Shown here: in pieces, positions 34,073 through 42,141 of the stretch
Position numbering within the stretch: position 1 is the first letter of the stretch
Layout: the number at the start of each line of letters is the position of its first letter
Source: Alphaproteobacteria bacterium PA2
GTDB taxonomy: Bacteria > Pseudomonadota > Alphaproteobacteria > Caulobacterales > Caulobacteraceae
Assembly: GCA_002256425.1 (NCBI GenBank)
Contig: NKIZ01000001.1
Span: forward strand, 434,001-498,000
Direction: 5' to 3'
Length of the DNA: 64,000 nt
Translations under genes and position numbers: made by a program
Notes under the pieces: model-generated
Told to the model about the DNA's origin: nothing
Databases searched by the model: none
The model's input: only the letters and a program-made list of their open reading frames with translations

Positions 34073-35794
34073 ATGACGCATCGTAATGTGGCCTCAAATC
34101 GGTTATCCGATGGTCTCGGTGAAACGGCCCCGGGGTTCGGCATGCGATTTTGGCGTGAGATGCGTCCGGCCCTGTTTGCCGCGGCACCGGTTCTGGCCGC
34201 TCTTCTGAGCCTCTCCGCCGGGGTCATGCTCCTGGCGTCAGGGGCGACGCCATCGGTGCCAGAGCGCTTCATCGCCCTCTATGAAGTCACGCCGGCGGCG
34301 CTGATCGAAGTCAGCCACTTCATTTCCAGTATCCTCGGCATGGTGCTGGTCATGCTGGCCTTTGGTCTGCGGGCCCGGCTGGACGGAGCCTGGGCGGCGA
34401 CCATCGCCACAGTGCTCATTGCTGCGCCCCTGGCTCTGCTGAAAGGGTTCGTCTGGGAGGAAACCGCCGCCCTGATTGGCATAGCTGGCGCGCTTCTGCC
34501 TTTCCGCGCCGCCTTTCCCAGAAAGGCGCAGCTGACACGAATGGAGGTGACACCGGGGTGGCTGCTGTCTGCAGCGGCGCTGGTTGTCGGAGCGGGCCTG
34601 CTTGGCCTCTGGTCATTCCAGCATGTGGACTATGCGGGACAGCCGTTCTGGAAGGCGATGATCGACAGCGACGTGGCCCGGTCGATCCGGGCCTGGGCCG
34701 GCGCCGCGATCGCCTTGCTGGCCTATGGGGTCTGGCGGCTGACCGCCACAGCGGCGACCCCAAGGGTGATCGGCGAAACCGATCCTGATTTCCAACGGGT
34801 CCGCAGCATTCTTTCCACTGCCGAAGACGCCGAGCCCAGCTCGAACCTCGCCCTGCTGGGGGACAAGCGTTTTCTCTTTTCGGCGTCCGGCGAGAGTTTC
34901 CTCATGTTTGGCGTGCGTGGGCGGTCCTGGGTCGCCCTCGGCGGGCCGGTCGGGCGACGGGACGAGCGTCTGGAACTGCTCTGGCGGTTCCGCGAACTTG
35001 CCGACGCTCACGCCGTGCGGCCAGGTGTCTACGCCATCGGCGCCGACAACCTTCCGGATGTGGTGGAGTTGGGATTTTCCATTCAGAAGGTCGGGGAGGC
35101 CGCCGCCGTCCCCCTTGAAAGCTTCAGGATGGAGGGGCGGCGCCGGGGCAATCTCCGACGCGCCTGGCGCAAGGCCGGTGAGGACGGCGCCAGCTTCCAG
35201 ATCCTGGAGCCGAAGCAGGTCTCCGACCACCTTGCGGAACTGGCCGCGATTTCCGAGTCCTGGCTCGCCACCCATGCCGGCGGTGAAAAGGGCTTCACCA
35301 TGGGGGGGTTCAATCCGGGATATCTCTGTGAATTCCCCGTCGCCATCGTCCGGTTCGAGGGGCGGATCGTCGCCTTCGCCAATCTCTGGATCACGGCGGC
35401 GAAGACTTCATATTCCATGGACCTGATGCGCTATGCCGAAGATGGCCCGAAGAACATCATGGACTATCTGTTTGTTGAGTTGATCGAGTGGGGGCGTGAG
35501 CAGGGCTATCAGGCCTTCGAATTCGGCATGGCTCCCCTGGCGGGCCTGGAAGACAGGCCTTTGGCGCCCATGATGTCCCGGGTCGGCAGGCTGTTCTTTG
35601 ATCGGGGCGAAGACATCTACAACTTCCAGGGCGTGCGGAAGTACAAGGACAAGTACGACCCCCTTTGGCAGCCGCGTTATATAGCCGCCCCGCACAAGTG
35701 GACCATTCCACTCCTGCTGGCGGATATCGGATTGATGTCCTCCGGCGGAGTCGTCGGATTGGCCAAACGGCCGCGGCGCGTCAGCGAAGGCTAG
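34073..35794 (+). CDS. MprF-like protein with DUF2156 aminoacyl-lipid synthase domain
   Basis: About 573 aa. Roughly six membrane helices lie in the first 230 residues, followed by a DUF2156/GNAT-like domain (MFGVRGRSWVALGGPVG, then RRGNLRRAWRKA, and FEFGMAPLAGL near the end). This matches the C-terminal half of MprF, which transfers aminoacyl groups from tRNA to phosphatidylglycerol; full-length MprF has about 14 helices and 840-860 aa, so the flippase part is reduced. GAAGGA stands 11 nt before the ATG at 34073; a GTG at 34064 is an alternative. A VirJ/AcvB lipase partner is not adjacent. Confidence 0.83.
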   Translation: MTHRNVASNRLSDGLGETAPGFGMRFWREMRPALFAAAPVLAALLSLSAGVMLLASGATPSVPERFIALYEVTPAALIEVSHFISSILGMVLVMLAFGLRARLDGAWAATIATVLIAAPLALLKGFVWEETAALIGIAGALLPFRAAFPRKAQLTRMEVTPGWLLSAAALVVGAGLLGLWSFQHVDYAGQPFWKAMIDSDVARSIRAWAGAAIALLAYGVWRLTATAATPRVIGETDPDFQRVRSILSTAEDAEPSSNLALLGDKRFLFSASGESFLMFGVRGRSWVALGGPVGRRDERLELLWRFRELADAHAVRPGVYAIGADNLPDVVELGFSIQKVGEAAAVPLESFRMEGRRRGNLRRAWRKAGEDGASFQILEPKQVSDHLAELAAISESWLATHAGGEKGFTMGGFNPGYLCEFPVAIVRFEGRIVAFANLWITAAKTSYSMDLMRYAEDGPKNIMDYLFVELIEWGREQGYQAFEFGMAPLAGLEDRPLAPMMSRVGRLFFDRGEDIYNFQGVRKYKDKYDPLWQPRYIAAPHKWTIPLLLADIGLMSSGGVVGLAKRPRRVSEG

Positions 35795-35994
35795 CGGCCT
35801 GTGGTTACTCCCATCAGGTTCACCAGATGTACGATCAGAATGATCGCCCCAGTGGCTGAAGCGGCCATCATCGGGCGCCAGGGGATCAACCGGGGTCCCT
35901 TCTGAATATTCAGGGGTTGAGCGCCGCGCCAACCGAAAAGGGCGGCGGCGAGGATGCAGACCACCGCCAGAACCAGTGTCGTTTTCGTGTCCAT
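35791..35994 (-). CDS. Small conserved two-helix membrane protein
   Basis: 67 aa. Helix 1 is TLVLAVVCILAAALFGW, then a basic loop RGAQPLNIQKGPRLIPWRPM, helix 2 ATGAIILIVHLVNLMG, and the tail VTTGR. The pattern KGPRxIPW...VHLVNLxGxxTGR recurs in small alphaproteobacterial membrane proteins that I recall as unnamed. Its stop overlaps the convergent MprF-like gene by 4 bp. Its start is about 150 bp from the divergent podJ. Function unknown. Confidence 0.65.
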   Translation of the reverse strand: MDTKTTLVLAVVCILAAALFGWRGAQPLNIQKGPRLIPWRPMMAASATGAIILIVHLVNLMGVTTGR

Positions 35995-36145
35995 CTTGCT
36001 CGACTAGCCTACCGGTCTCCGGAGGGAAAGTTGGTGTTCGTCCACAGAAGATCAACCCCGCCCCCTATATCTTGCGTTAGGACTTCGTTTACACCCCAAG
36101 CATCGGTGGTTAGCTTGCCCCGAGAGTGCCGGGAGAGCGATTCGG

Positions 36146-39100
36146 ATGACGTCGGGCGCGCCTTGGAGCGTGAAGGGGATTGATCCCAAAGCCCGGGAGG
36201 TCGCAAAGGACCTTGCCCGGCGCTCGGGCATGACCCTAGGCGAGTGGCTGAATCAGATGATCTTCGAGGAAGATGGTCCTGAGGACATTTCTTCCGAGGC
36301 TTTTTTCACCCCTTCCGAGACAGGCCTCAGGGGTCCCGTCCGCACCTATTACGAGTCTGCCCGCCAGGAACCGCCAGCGCGGTCCGGGCCTTCGGATGCG
36401 TCGCCATCCCGCTTCGAGGCGCCAGAGCATCCTGCAGATGAAATCAGCCGCGTCACCCACGCCCTTGATCGCCTGGTTGACCGGATCGAGAGTTCGGAGG
36501 GTCGGACCGGACTGGCCATTTCCGGTGTCGAGCATTCCGTCCGCGAGGCTGCGGCCAGGATTGAATCGGCCGAACGCGAGCAGGTGGCCATCGCCGCCCG
36601 GTTCGAGAGCGCCGTCAACGAAACCCGCGAAGTCCAGGAACAGATCGCCAATCGCCTGAAGCGGGTGGAGGCGGAGGCTGCCGGGCCCAAGTCGGCCGAA
36701 GCGCTCCGCGCCCTGGAGACCGCCCTCGGCAAGGTCGCAAATCATCTCTACGAAGGCGAGGCGCGGACCCGCCGGACCATAGACAGCCTGCGCGATCGGC
36801 TGGATCAGGTTGAGGCGGGTGAAGGCGCCGCCGGAGCCGAGGCCATCGAGCAGGTGGTTTCCAAGATCGGAGAGCGTCTGGTCGAGGCCGAAGCCAGAAC
36901 GACAACTGCCCTTGAGGGTCTGAAGTCGTCCTTCTCGGGGCTGGACGACCGTCTTGGCTCCATCGAGGGCGGCGCGTCTCCGGCGATTGACCAGAGGCTC
37001 GAGCGCCTGGCGGCCAGCCTGACCGAGCGCGTCGAGGCGGTTCGTAACGAGCTGGCCCGCAATCTTCAGGCGTCCACTGAGGGTCGGTTTGACCGGATGG
37101 AGCGCAAGCTCTCCGAGATGACCGACCAGGTTCGGACGGCGGAGCACAAGTCCGCCCAGGCCATCGAGCGCCTGGGCCGTGAAGTCACAAGCGTCGCCGA
37201 CACCCTCAGCCGTCGGGTGATCGCCGCCGAGCAGAAGAGCGCAGACACCCTGGGGCAGGTGACCACAGAGGTCGGCCGCATCACCCAGGCCATGGAAAGC
37301 CGGTTCTCGCGCAACGACACCGTCCAGGCTGACGCCATGGAAAAGCTGGGCGCAGAGATCAACCGCATCAGCGAACGTCTGGCCGAGCGCATTGGCTCAG
37401 CCGAGCGTCGATCCGCCCAGGCGATTGATGAAGTCAGTGGCCAGCTCTCGCGTGTCACCGAAAAAATCGGTCATCGGGCAGTCGGCGATGACATCGCCGA
37501 AACCCTCCGGCACACCGAAGACCGGACTGCGCGCCTCCTGGCCGAGACCAAGGAGAAGATCGATCAGAGCCTGGCCGAAAGCCAGCGCCAGATCGCCGAA
37601 ACCCTGGCCGGTCCGAACAGCGGCGCCTTTGACGACCGAGGTGACCCCTTCGGCGATCCGGAACCCTTCCCGACATTGACGCCCCAGGCCGGTGCGCCAA
37701 AGCCGGCCAATTATTCCACCAAGTCCGGCTTCGCAACGCCCTCGCCCCTGGCCCGTTCACCCAAGGCGCCTACCCTTCAGGCCCCTGAGGCGGTCGAACC
37801 GGCTCTTCCCGTGGGTGGTCAAGGCGATCATTTCGATCCCGCCGACTTCGAGGCCATCGACGCCTTCACGCCTTCCTCTGGTGCGCGGTTCCCCGGAGAT
37901 GTGGCCGGCCTTCCCGACTTTGCATCTGAGACGCAGGGCGAGCCCGAAGCAGCTGCATCCCGGTTCGAATCCGTGGCTTTCCACGATCCGGAAGGCGCCC
38001 TGCCGCCGCCGGTCATGCCCGACCTCACCCGCGTGGCGGAAAGAAAGCAGGCGCTCGCCACAGAGGCTCCGGTCGAGGCGGGTCGCCCCCTGACCACCCG
38101 GGAAGTCATTGAGCAGGCCCGCGCGGCGGCCCGTGCTGCTGGCGAGGCCGAGGCCCAGGCCAAGGCCAAGAAGGGCGCCCGGGGCGCCTCCATCCTTTCG
38201 AGGCTCAGCCGCCCGAAGCGTCAGGCCGGATCCTCGCTGCAGACAGCTCTGGTGATTGCCGGCGCCAGCGCGGCCCTGGCGCTCAGCGCTGCAGGATTCA
38301 TGTTGATGGAAGGGCGGCCCGGAGGCGGGACGCCCGACCGGGTGGCCCGCGCCATCGCCGCCCTGAAGTCTGACCCGGCTACGGAAATCGCCGGCTCCGA
38401 GGTTGACACTGCGCCCATCCCCAAGGACCCCCGGGTGGCGATCGCCCTGACCTCGCCCGAACTCGGCGCGACAGCGACTCCCGGCCTTGATACAGCCGAC
38501 CTGGCGGACCGCTTCTCCAAGGCGGCCGATGCCGTTGACGCCAAAAAGCCTGGCGCCATTGACGACCTCAAGACCCTGGCGACCCAGGGCTATGGTCCGG
38601 CCCAGTTCTATCTCGCCAAGATGTACGAGACCGGCGGCGGCGGCCTGAAAAAGGACCTTGCCTCGGCGCGCCAATGGACAAGCCGCGCTGCTGAAAGCGG
38701 CGACCGGCGCGCCATGCACAATCTGGGCATCGCCTTCATCGAAGGCGTGGGCGGTCCCAAGAACGCCGTGACCGCCGCCCAGTGGTTCCGCCGCGCCGCA
38801 GAACTCGGCCTTGTGGACAGCCAGTACAATCTGGCCGCCCTCTATGAGCGGGGCCTTGGGGTCAGCCAGAATGCGGCGGAGGCCTATCGCTGGTACCTCA
38901 TCGCCGCCAAGACCGGCGATGAAGCGGCCCACAAGCGGGCCGAACAGATCCGCAGCCAGCTCAATCCCGACGCCCGGATTGTTGCAGAGCGCGCCGCCAC
39001 CGCCTTCCGGCCGTCTACCCCCAGCCCGACCGCCGCTGTCGCAACGGCGACAGCCGGACTTGGCACGGACGCCGCCGGCGCGGCGACGGTCCAGAAGGCC

Positions 39101-39256
39101 CTCTCACGACTGGGCTATTATCAAGGACCCACGGACGGCAGCGCCTCACCGGCCCTGAACCTGGCCCTTGCCGCCTACCAGCGGGATCAGAACCTGACTC
39201 CGACAGGCGTGCTGGATCAGGCGACCGTGGCCCGGCTTTCGGTCTTCACCCACTGA
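36146..39256 (+). CDS. podJ: PodJ-type cell polarity scaffold
   Basis: 1036 aa. The N-terminal block WSVKGIDPKAREVAKDLARR, followed by GMTLGEWLN, is the PodJ signature. A long Glu/Arg-rich coiled coil runs from about 90 to 495, then a Pro-rich linker and one membrane helix at about 697-719 (ALVIAGASAALALSAAGFML). Periplasmic Sel1-type repeats lie at about 805-935 and a peptidoglycan-binding domain at about 978-1035 (ALSRLGYYQGPTDG). In Caulobacter PodJ organises the flagellar/holdfast pole and is processed by PerP and MmpA. GGGAGAG precedes the ATG by 8 nt, and a GANTC site (36139-36143) overlaps that region. Confidence 0.87.
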   Translation: MTSGAPWSVKGIDPKAREVAKDLARRSGMTLGEWLNQMIFEEDGPEDISSEAFFTPSETGLRGPVRTYYESARQEPPARSGPSDASPSRFEAPEHPADEISRVTHALDRLVDRIESSEGRTGLAISGVEHSVREAAARIESAEREQVAIAARFESAVNETREVQEQIANRLKRVEAEAAGPKSAEALRALETALGKVANHLYEGEARTRRTIDSLRDRLDQVEAGEGAAGAEAIEQVVSKIGERLVEAEARTTTALEGLKSSFSGLDDRLGSIEGGASPAIDQRLERLAASLTERVEAVRNELARNLQASTEGRFDRMERKLSEMTDQVRTAEHKSAQAIERLGREVTSVADTLSRRVIAAEQKSADTLGQVTTEVGRITQAMESRFSRNDTVQADAMEKLGAEINRISERLAERIGSAERRSAQAIDEVSGQLSRVTEKIGHRAVGDDIAETLRHTEDRTARLLAETKEKIDQSLAESQRQIAETLAGPNSGAFDDRGDPFGDPEPFPTLTPQAGAPKPANYSTKSGFATPSPLARSPKAPTLQAPEAVEPALPVGGQGDHFDPADFEAIDAFTPSSGARFPGDVAGLPDFASETQGEPEAAASRFESVAFHDPEGALPPPVMPDLTRVAERKQALATEAPVEAGRPLTTREVIEQARAAARAAGEAEAQAKAKKGARGASILSRLSRPKRQAGSSLQTALVIAGASAALALSAAGFMLMEGRPGGGTPDRVARAIAALKSDPATEIAGSEVDTAPIPKDPRVAIALTSPELGATATPGLDTADLADRFSKAADAVDAKKPGAIDDLKTLATQGYGPAQFYLAKMYETGGGGLKKDLASARQWTSRAAESGDRRAMHNLGIAFIEGVGGPKNAVTAAQWFRRAAELGLVDSQYNLAALYERGLGVSQNAAEAYRWYLIAAKTGDEAAHKRAEQIRSQLNPDARIVAERAATAFRPSTPSPTAAVATATAGLGTDAAGAATVQKALSRLGYYQGPTDGSASPALNLALAAYQRDQNLTPTGVLDQATVARLSVFTH

Positions 39257-39288
39257 GGGGCCGGAACTCCGCCAGATAGGAGCCTTCA

Positions 39289-40218
39289 TTGGCCCTGGAT
39301 ATCTACCTTCCCATAGCAGAGGTCTCGGTCAACGTTCCCCTCCTGGTGGCGCTGGGGGCCGGTGTTGGCTTCATCTCGGGGCTGTTCGGGATCGGCGGTG
39401 GATTCCTGATGACGCCCATCCTTGTCTTTCTGGGCATTCCCCCCGCGGTGGCCGTGGCCAGTCTCGCCAGCCATGTGGCGGCGTCATCGACCTCCAGCGT
39501 GATTTCCTACACCCGCGCCCGGGCCGTGGATTTCCGTATGGGCGGAGTCCTGGCTTCTGGCGGGGTGGTGGGCTCGATCATCGGCGTCGAAGTCTTTCGA
39601 TGGATCAGACTGATCGGCCAGGCCGACCTCGTCGTCTCACTGTCCTATCTGATCTTCCTCGGGGTGATCGGTGGTCTCATGTTGTCGGAATCGCTTGCGA
39701 CCATCATCCGCACGCGCAGGGGCGAGGCGCCCCCCCAGATCCGCGACCGTCGCCCGACCCTGCTCTATGGACTGCCCTTCAAGGTCAAGTTTCCCAAGTC
39801 GCGGATGTATATTAGCGTCATTCCGCCCGTCGCCCTGGGGATTTTTGTCGGCATGCTGTCGGCCATCATGGGTGTCGGCGGCGGATTCATCCTTGTTCCG
39901 GCCATGGTCTATCTCCTGCGCATGCCTGCAGGTGTGGTGGTGGGCACGAGCCTCTTCCAGATCATCATCACCACGACCCTCACCAGTGTGCTCCAGGCCG
40001 GACGCAACCAGACCGTCGATATCGTGCTGGCGACCCTTCTGCTGGTCGGGGGCGTCATTGGCGCACAACTGGGCGCCAAGGCTTCGTCCCGCTTCCGGGC
40101 CGAGGAACTCCGCGCCCTCCTGGCCCTGATTGTTCTGGCCGTCGGCCTGCGCATGGGGCTGGGTCTGTTCCTGACCCCCGAAGAGCCCTTTGTCCTGATG
40201 ACCGGGGTCGGCGGATGA
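39289..40218 (+). CDS. TauE/SafE family sulfite exporter-like permease
   Basis: A 309-aa TSUP permease with about eight membrane helices and the duplicated motifs SGLFGIGGGFLMTP and MGVGGGFILVPAMVY. The start is the TTG at 39289, with AGGAG 6 nt upstream. It overlaps the next gene, a TIGR02186 protein, by 4 bp. This pairing recurs in alphaproteobacteria and suggests joint export of a sulfur-containing or organic anion, but the substrate is not known. Confidence 0.88.
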   Translation: MALDIYLPIAEVSVNVPLLVALGAGVGFISGLFGIGGGFLMTPILVFLGIPPAVAVASLASHVAASSTSSVISYTRARAVDFRMGGVLASGGVVGSIIGVEVFRWIRLIGQADLVVSLSYLIFLGVIGGLMLSESLATIIRTRRGEAPPQIRDRRPTLLYGLPFKVKFPKSRMYISVIPPVALGIFVGMLSAIMGVGGGFILVPAMVYLLRMPAGVVVGTSLFQIIITTTLTSVLQAGRNQTVDIVLATLLLVGGVIGAQLGAKASSRFRAEELRALLALIVLAVGLRMGLGLFLTPEEPFVLMTGVGG

Positions 40219-40967
40219 TCGAGTCAGCGCCTCCGCCTGCTGTATCCGCCGCCCTGACCACCACCGAGGTGCGGGTGACCTCCGGATTCCAGGGCGCCAG
40301 AATTGTCCTCTACGGGACCGTCCTCGATCCCGGCCATGTGCCCAGCGATGTCGTGGTGCTGGTGCGCGGCCCGGAGCAGGCTGTGCGGATTGCCCGTAAG
40401 ACCCGCATTGCCGGCCTCTGGATCAATTCCCGGCCTGTTGTCTTCCGGGGCGCGCCCGGTTTCTACAAGGCGGCCTCCACGCGCCCCCTGGATCAGATCG
40501 CCGATTTCGGGGTCCTGCGACGTCTCGGCGCCGGCATTGATCACCTGGCGATCAATGCTCCGGAGGAGCAAAGTCTTGAGACCCGCTATGGCGTCAAGGA
40601 CGTGGTGGTGAACCGCCTGGGGGCCGACTATCTGGACTGGCGTCAGGCGGTGGTGCGCCTGAAGGCCCGGATGAGCCTCTATGAGGAAGACGAGCATGGG
40701 GTCGTCTTCGTGGACAAGAACCTCTTCAAGGCCGAGATCAACCTGCCTACCGACGCCCCCATAGGTCGCTACAAGGCGCAGATCCTGCTATTCCAGAATG
40801 GTCAGCCGGTGTCTGAGCGGGTCCGCGAACTTGACGTAAGGAAGGTGGGACTGGAGCGAACCCTCTATCTGTTCGCCCATCTACACCCCTGGACCTACGG
40901 ACTGGTCTCGGTCAGCATCGCCCTGGCAGCAGGCTGGGCCGCGTCAGCGGCCTTTAGGAGGTCATAG
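40215..40967 (+). CDS. TIGR02186 family membrane-anchored protein
   Basis: 250 aa. Family features are VRVTSGFQGARIVLYGTV, then DVVVLVRGPEQ and GLWINSRPVVF, with a single C-terminal membrane helix (YGLVSVSIALAAGWAASAAF). The bulk should be periplasmic, as in relatives with a signal peptide, yet this N-terminus (MIESAPPPAVSAAL) has none. Reading the frame further upstream through the permease gene shows no hydrophobic segment either. It is translationally coupled to the TauE/SafE gene and abuts DUF3429. Confidence 0.85.
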   Translation: MIESAPPPAVSAALTTTEVRVTSGFQGARIVLYGTVLDPGHVPSDVVVLVRGPEQAVRIARKTRIAGLWINSRPVVFRGAPGFYKAASTRPLDQIADFGVLRRLGAGIDHLAINAPEEQSLETRYGVKDVVVNRLGADYLDWRQAVVRLKARMSLYEEDEHGVVFVDKNLFKAEINLPTDAPIGRYKAQILLFQNGQPVSERVRELDVRKVGLERTLYLFAHLHPWTYGLVSVSIALAAGWAASAAFRRS

Positions 40968-41411
40968 GTGACACATCCGGCTCCCAAGGGACTCTGGGCC
41001 ATGGCCCTGCTTGGTCTCGCGCCCTTTCCGCTTTCGGCGATCATCTATGCCTATGGTCCCAGCGGTATGGCCATCCATGGCCTGAATGTCCTGCTCACCT
41101 GGTCAGCGGTGACCATGGGCTTTGTGGGCGGCGTGCGGTGGGGGGTGGAATCCTCCCGCCTCCACCCGGAGGCCATCAGGCTGGTGGGCTCGACCATTTC
41201 GCCCTTCATCGGTTGGGGACTTCTGGCGCTGCGGCGCTATGTGGAGGTGGACTGGATTGTCGGCGGCTTTCTGGCGGCCTTCATCGTCCAGTGGATGTTC
41301 GACCAGGCCGCCCCGGGCGTTCCCAACAAGTATCCGCGTATGGTCACATTCCTGACCCTTGGGGCCGGGGTGTCCCTGGCCATGGCCCTCGAAAAATCCA
41401 TGCGGATGTAG
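40968..41411 (+). CDS. DUF3429 family membrane protein
   Basis: 147 aa with four or five membrane helices. GFVGGVRWGVE and SPFIGWGLLAL are the DUF3429 pattern. The start is a GTG at 40968 directly after the stop of the TIGR02186 gene. The role is unknown; it appears to belong to the same small operon. Its stop is 1 bp from the convergent pdeM stop. Confidence 0.85.
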   Translation: MTHPAPKGLWAMALLGLAPFPLSAIIYAYGPSGMAIHGLNVLLTWSAVTMGFVGGVRWGVESSRLHPEAIRLVGSTISPFIGWGLLALRRYVEVDWIVGGFLAAFIVQWMFDQAAPGVPNKYPRMVTFLTLGAGVSLAMALEKSMRM

Positions 41412-41412
41412 G

Positions 41413-42141
41413 TCAGTCGGGCCGCATTGACCTGCGGCCGACAGCGTGGACCCGATCAGACCCCAGGGCCCCGGCGATGACCGGTCCGCTGAACAGGCCT
41501 CCGAAGGCCGGATCCAGAATGTTGAGCCCGCCGGCATAGGCGCCGAAGGCCGGCACGATCATGCGGCCGCCATCGGTGACAAAGCACCGCCGCCGTACCG
41601 ACCCCCGAAGGGACGCGACCCGGGCGCAGGGGTGCAGGTGACCCGAGATTTCTCCAGCCTGTTCGCCCGGCAGGGGCTCGTGGCGCAGGATGAGGCTTCC
41701 CAGGATCAGATCATCGACCACATCCCCCGGCAGCAGGGCTGGCCCCTCATAGTCGTGATTGCCCAGCACCCAGACCAGGGATCGGCCCCGGCCCAGTGAT
41801 GCAAGCGCCTCTGTGTCGACTGCCCCCAATCGGAACTCGCCCGCACCGTCATGAAAGGTGTCGCCCAGGAGGACCAGGGTCTCTGGATTCAGCGCCCCTG
41901 TCTCTCCCGCCAGGCGCCTGAGGGTTTCCCGGGAATCGTAGGGCGGGAGGAGTTGTCCTTTCGAGGCATAGGACGATCCCTTTTCGAGGTGCAGGTCCGC
42001 AACAATCAGGGTGCGCGACGCCTCCAGCCAGAGGGCGCCTGACGGGCGCATGACGGCGTCCTCGCCATTGAGGCAAAGCCTCAGCCCGCCCATGGCTGCC
42101 GGCCCCAGGGCTAGGCCCTGACTGTCGATGGCCTGGTTCAA
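41413..42141 (-). CDS. pdeM: Ligase-associated DNA damage response endonuclease PdeM
   Basis: A 242-aa calcineurin-like phosphoesterase. The metal-binding motifs are VADLHLEKG, VLLGDTFHDG, WVLGNHDYEG and ISGHLHP. The family works with an Lhr-type helicase, a DNA exonuclease and an ATP-dependent ligase. Here it overlaps the helicase gene upstream by 4 bp, but no ligase or exonuclease lies next to the pair. Confidence 0.92.
   Translation of the reverse strand: MNQAIDSQGLALGPAAMGGLRLCLNGEDAVMRPSGALWLEASRTLIVADLHLEKGSSYASKGQLLPPYDSRETLRRLAGETGALNPETLVLLGDTFHDGAGEFRLGAVDTEALASLGRGRSLVWVLGNHDYEGPALLPGDVVDDLILGSLILRHEPLPGEQAGEISGHLHPCARVASLRGSVRRRCFVTDGGRMIVPAFGAYAGGLNILDPAFGGLFSGPVIAGALGSDRVHAVGRRSMRPD

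Noticed and set aside
33975..34187. 71-residue extension of the first array acyl-CoA dehydrogenase
   Set aside because: It runs into the divergent MprF-like gene. The ATG at 33974 has a GGAGG site and matches the MADFG starts of its paralogues.
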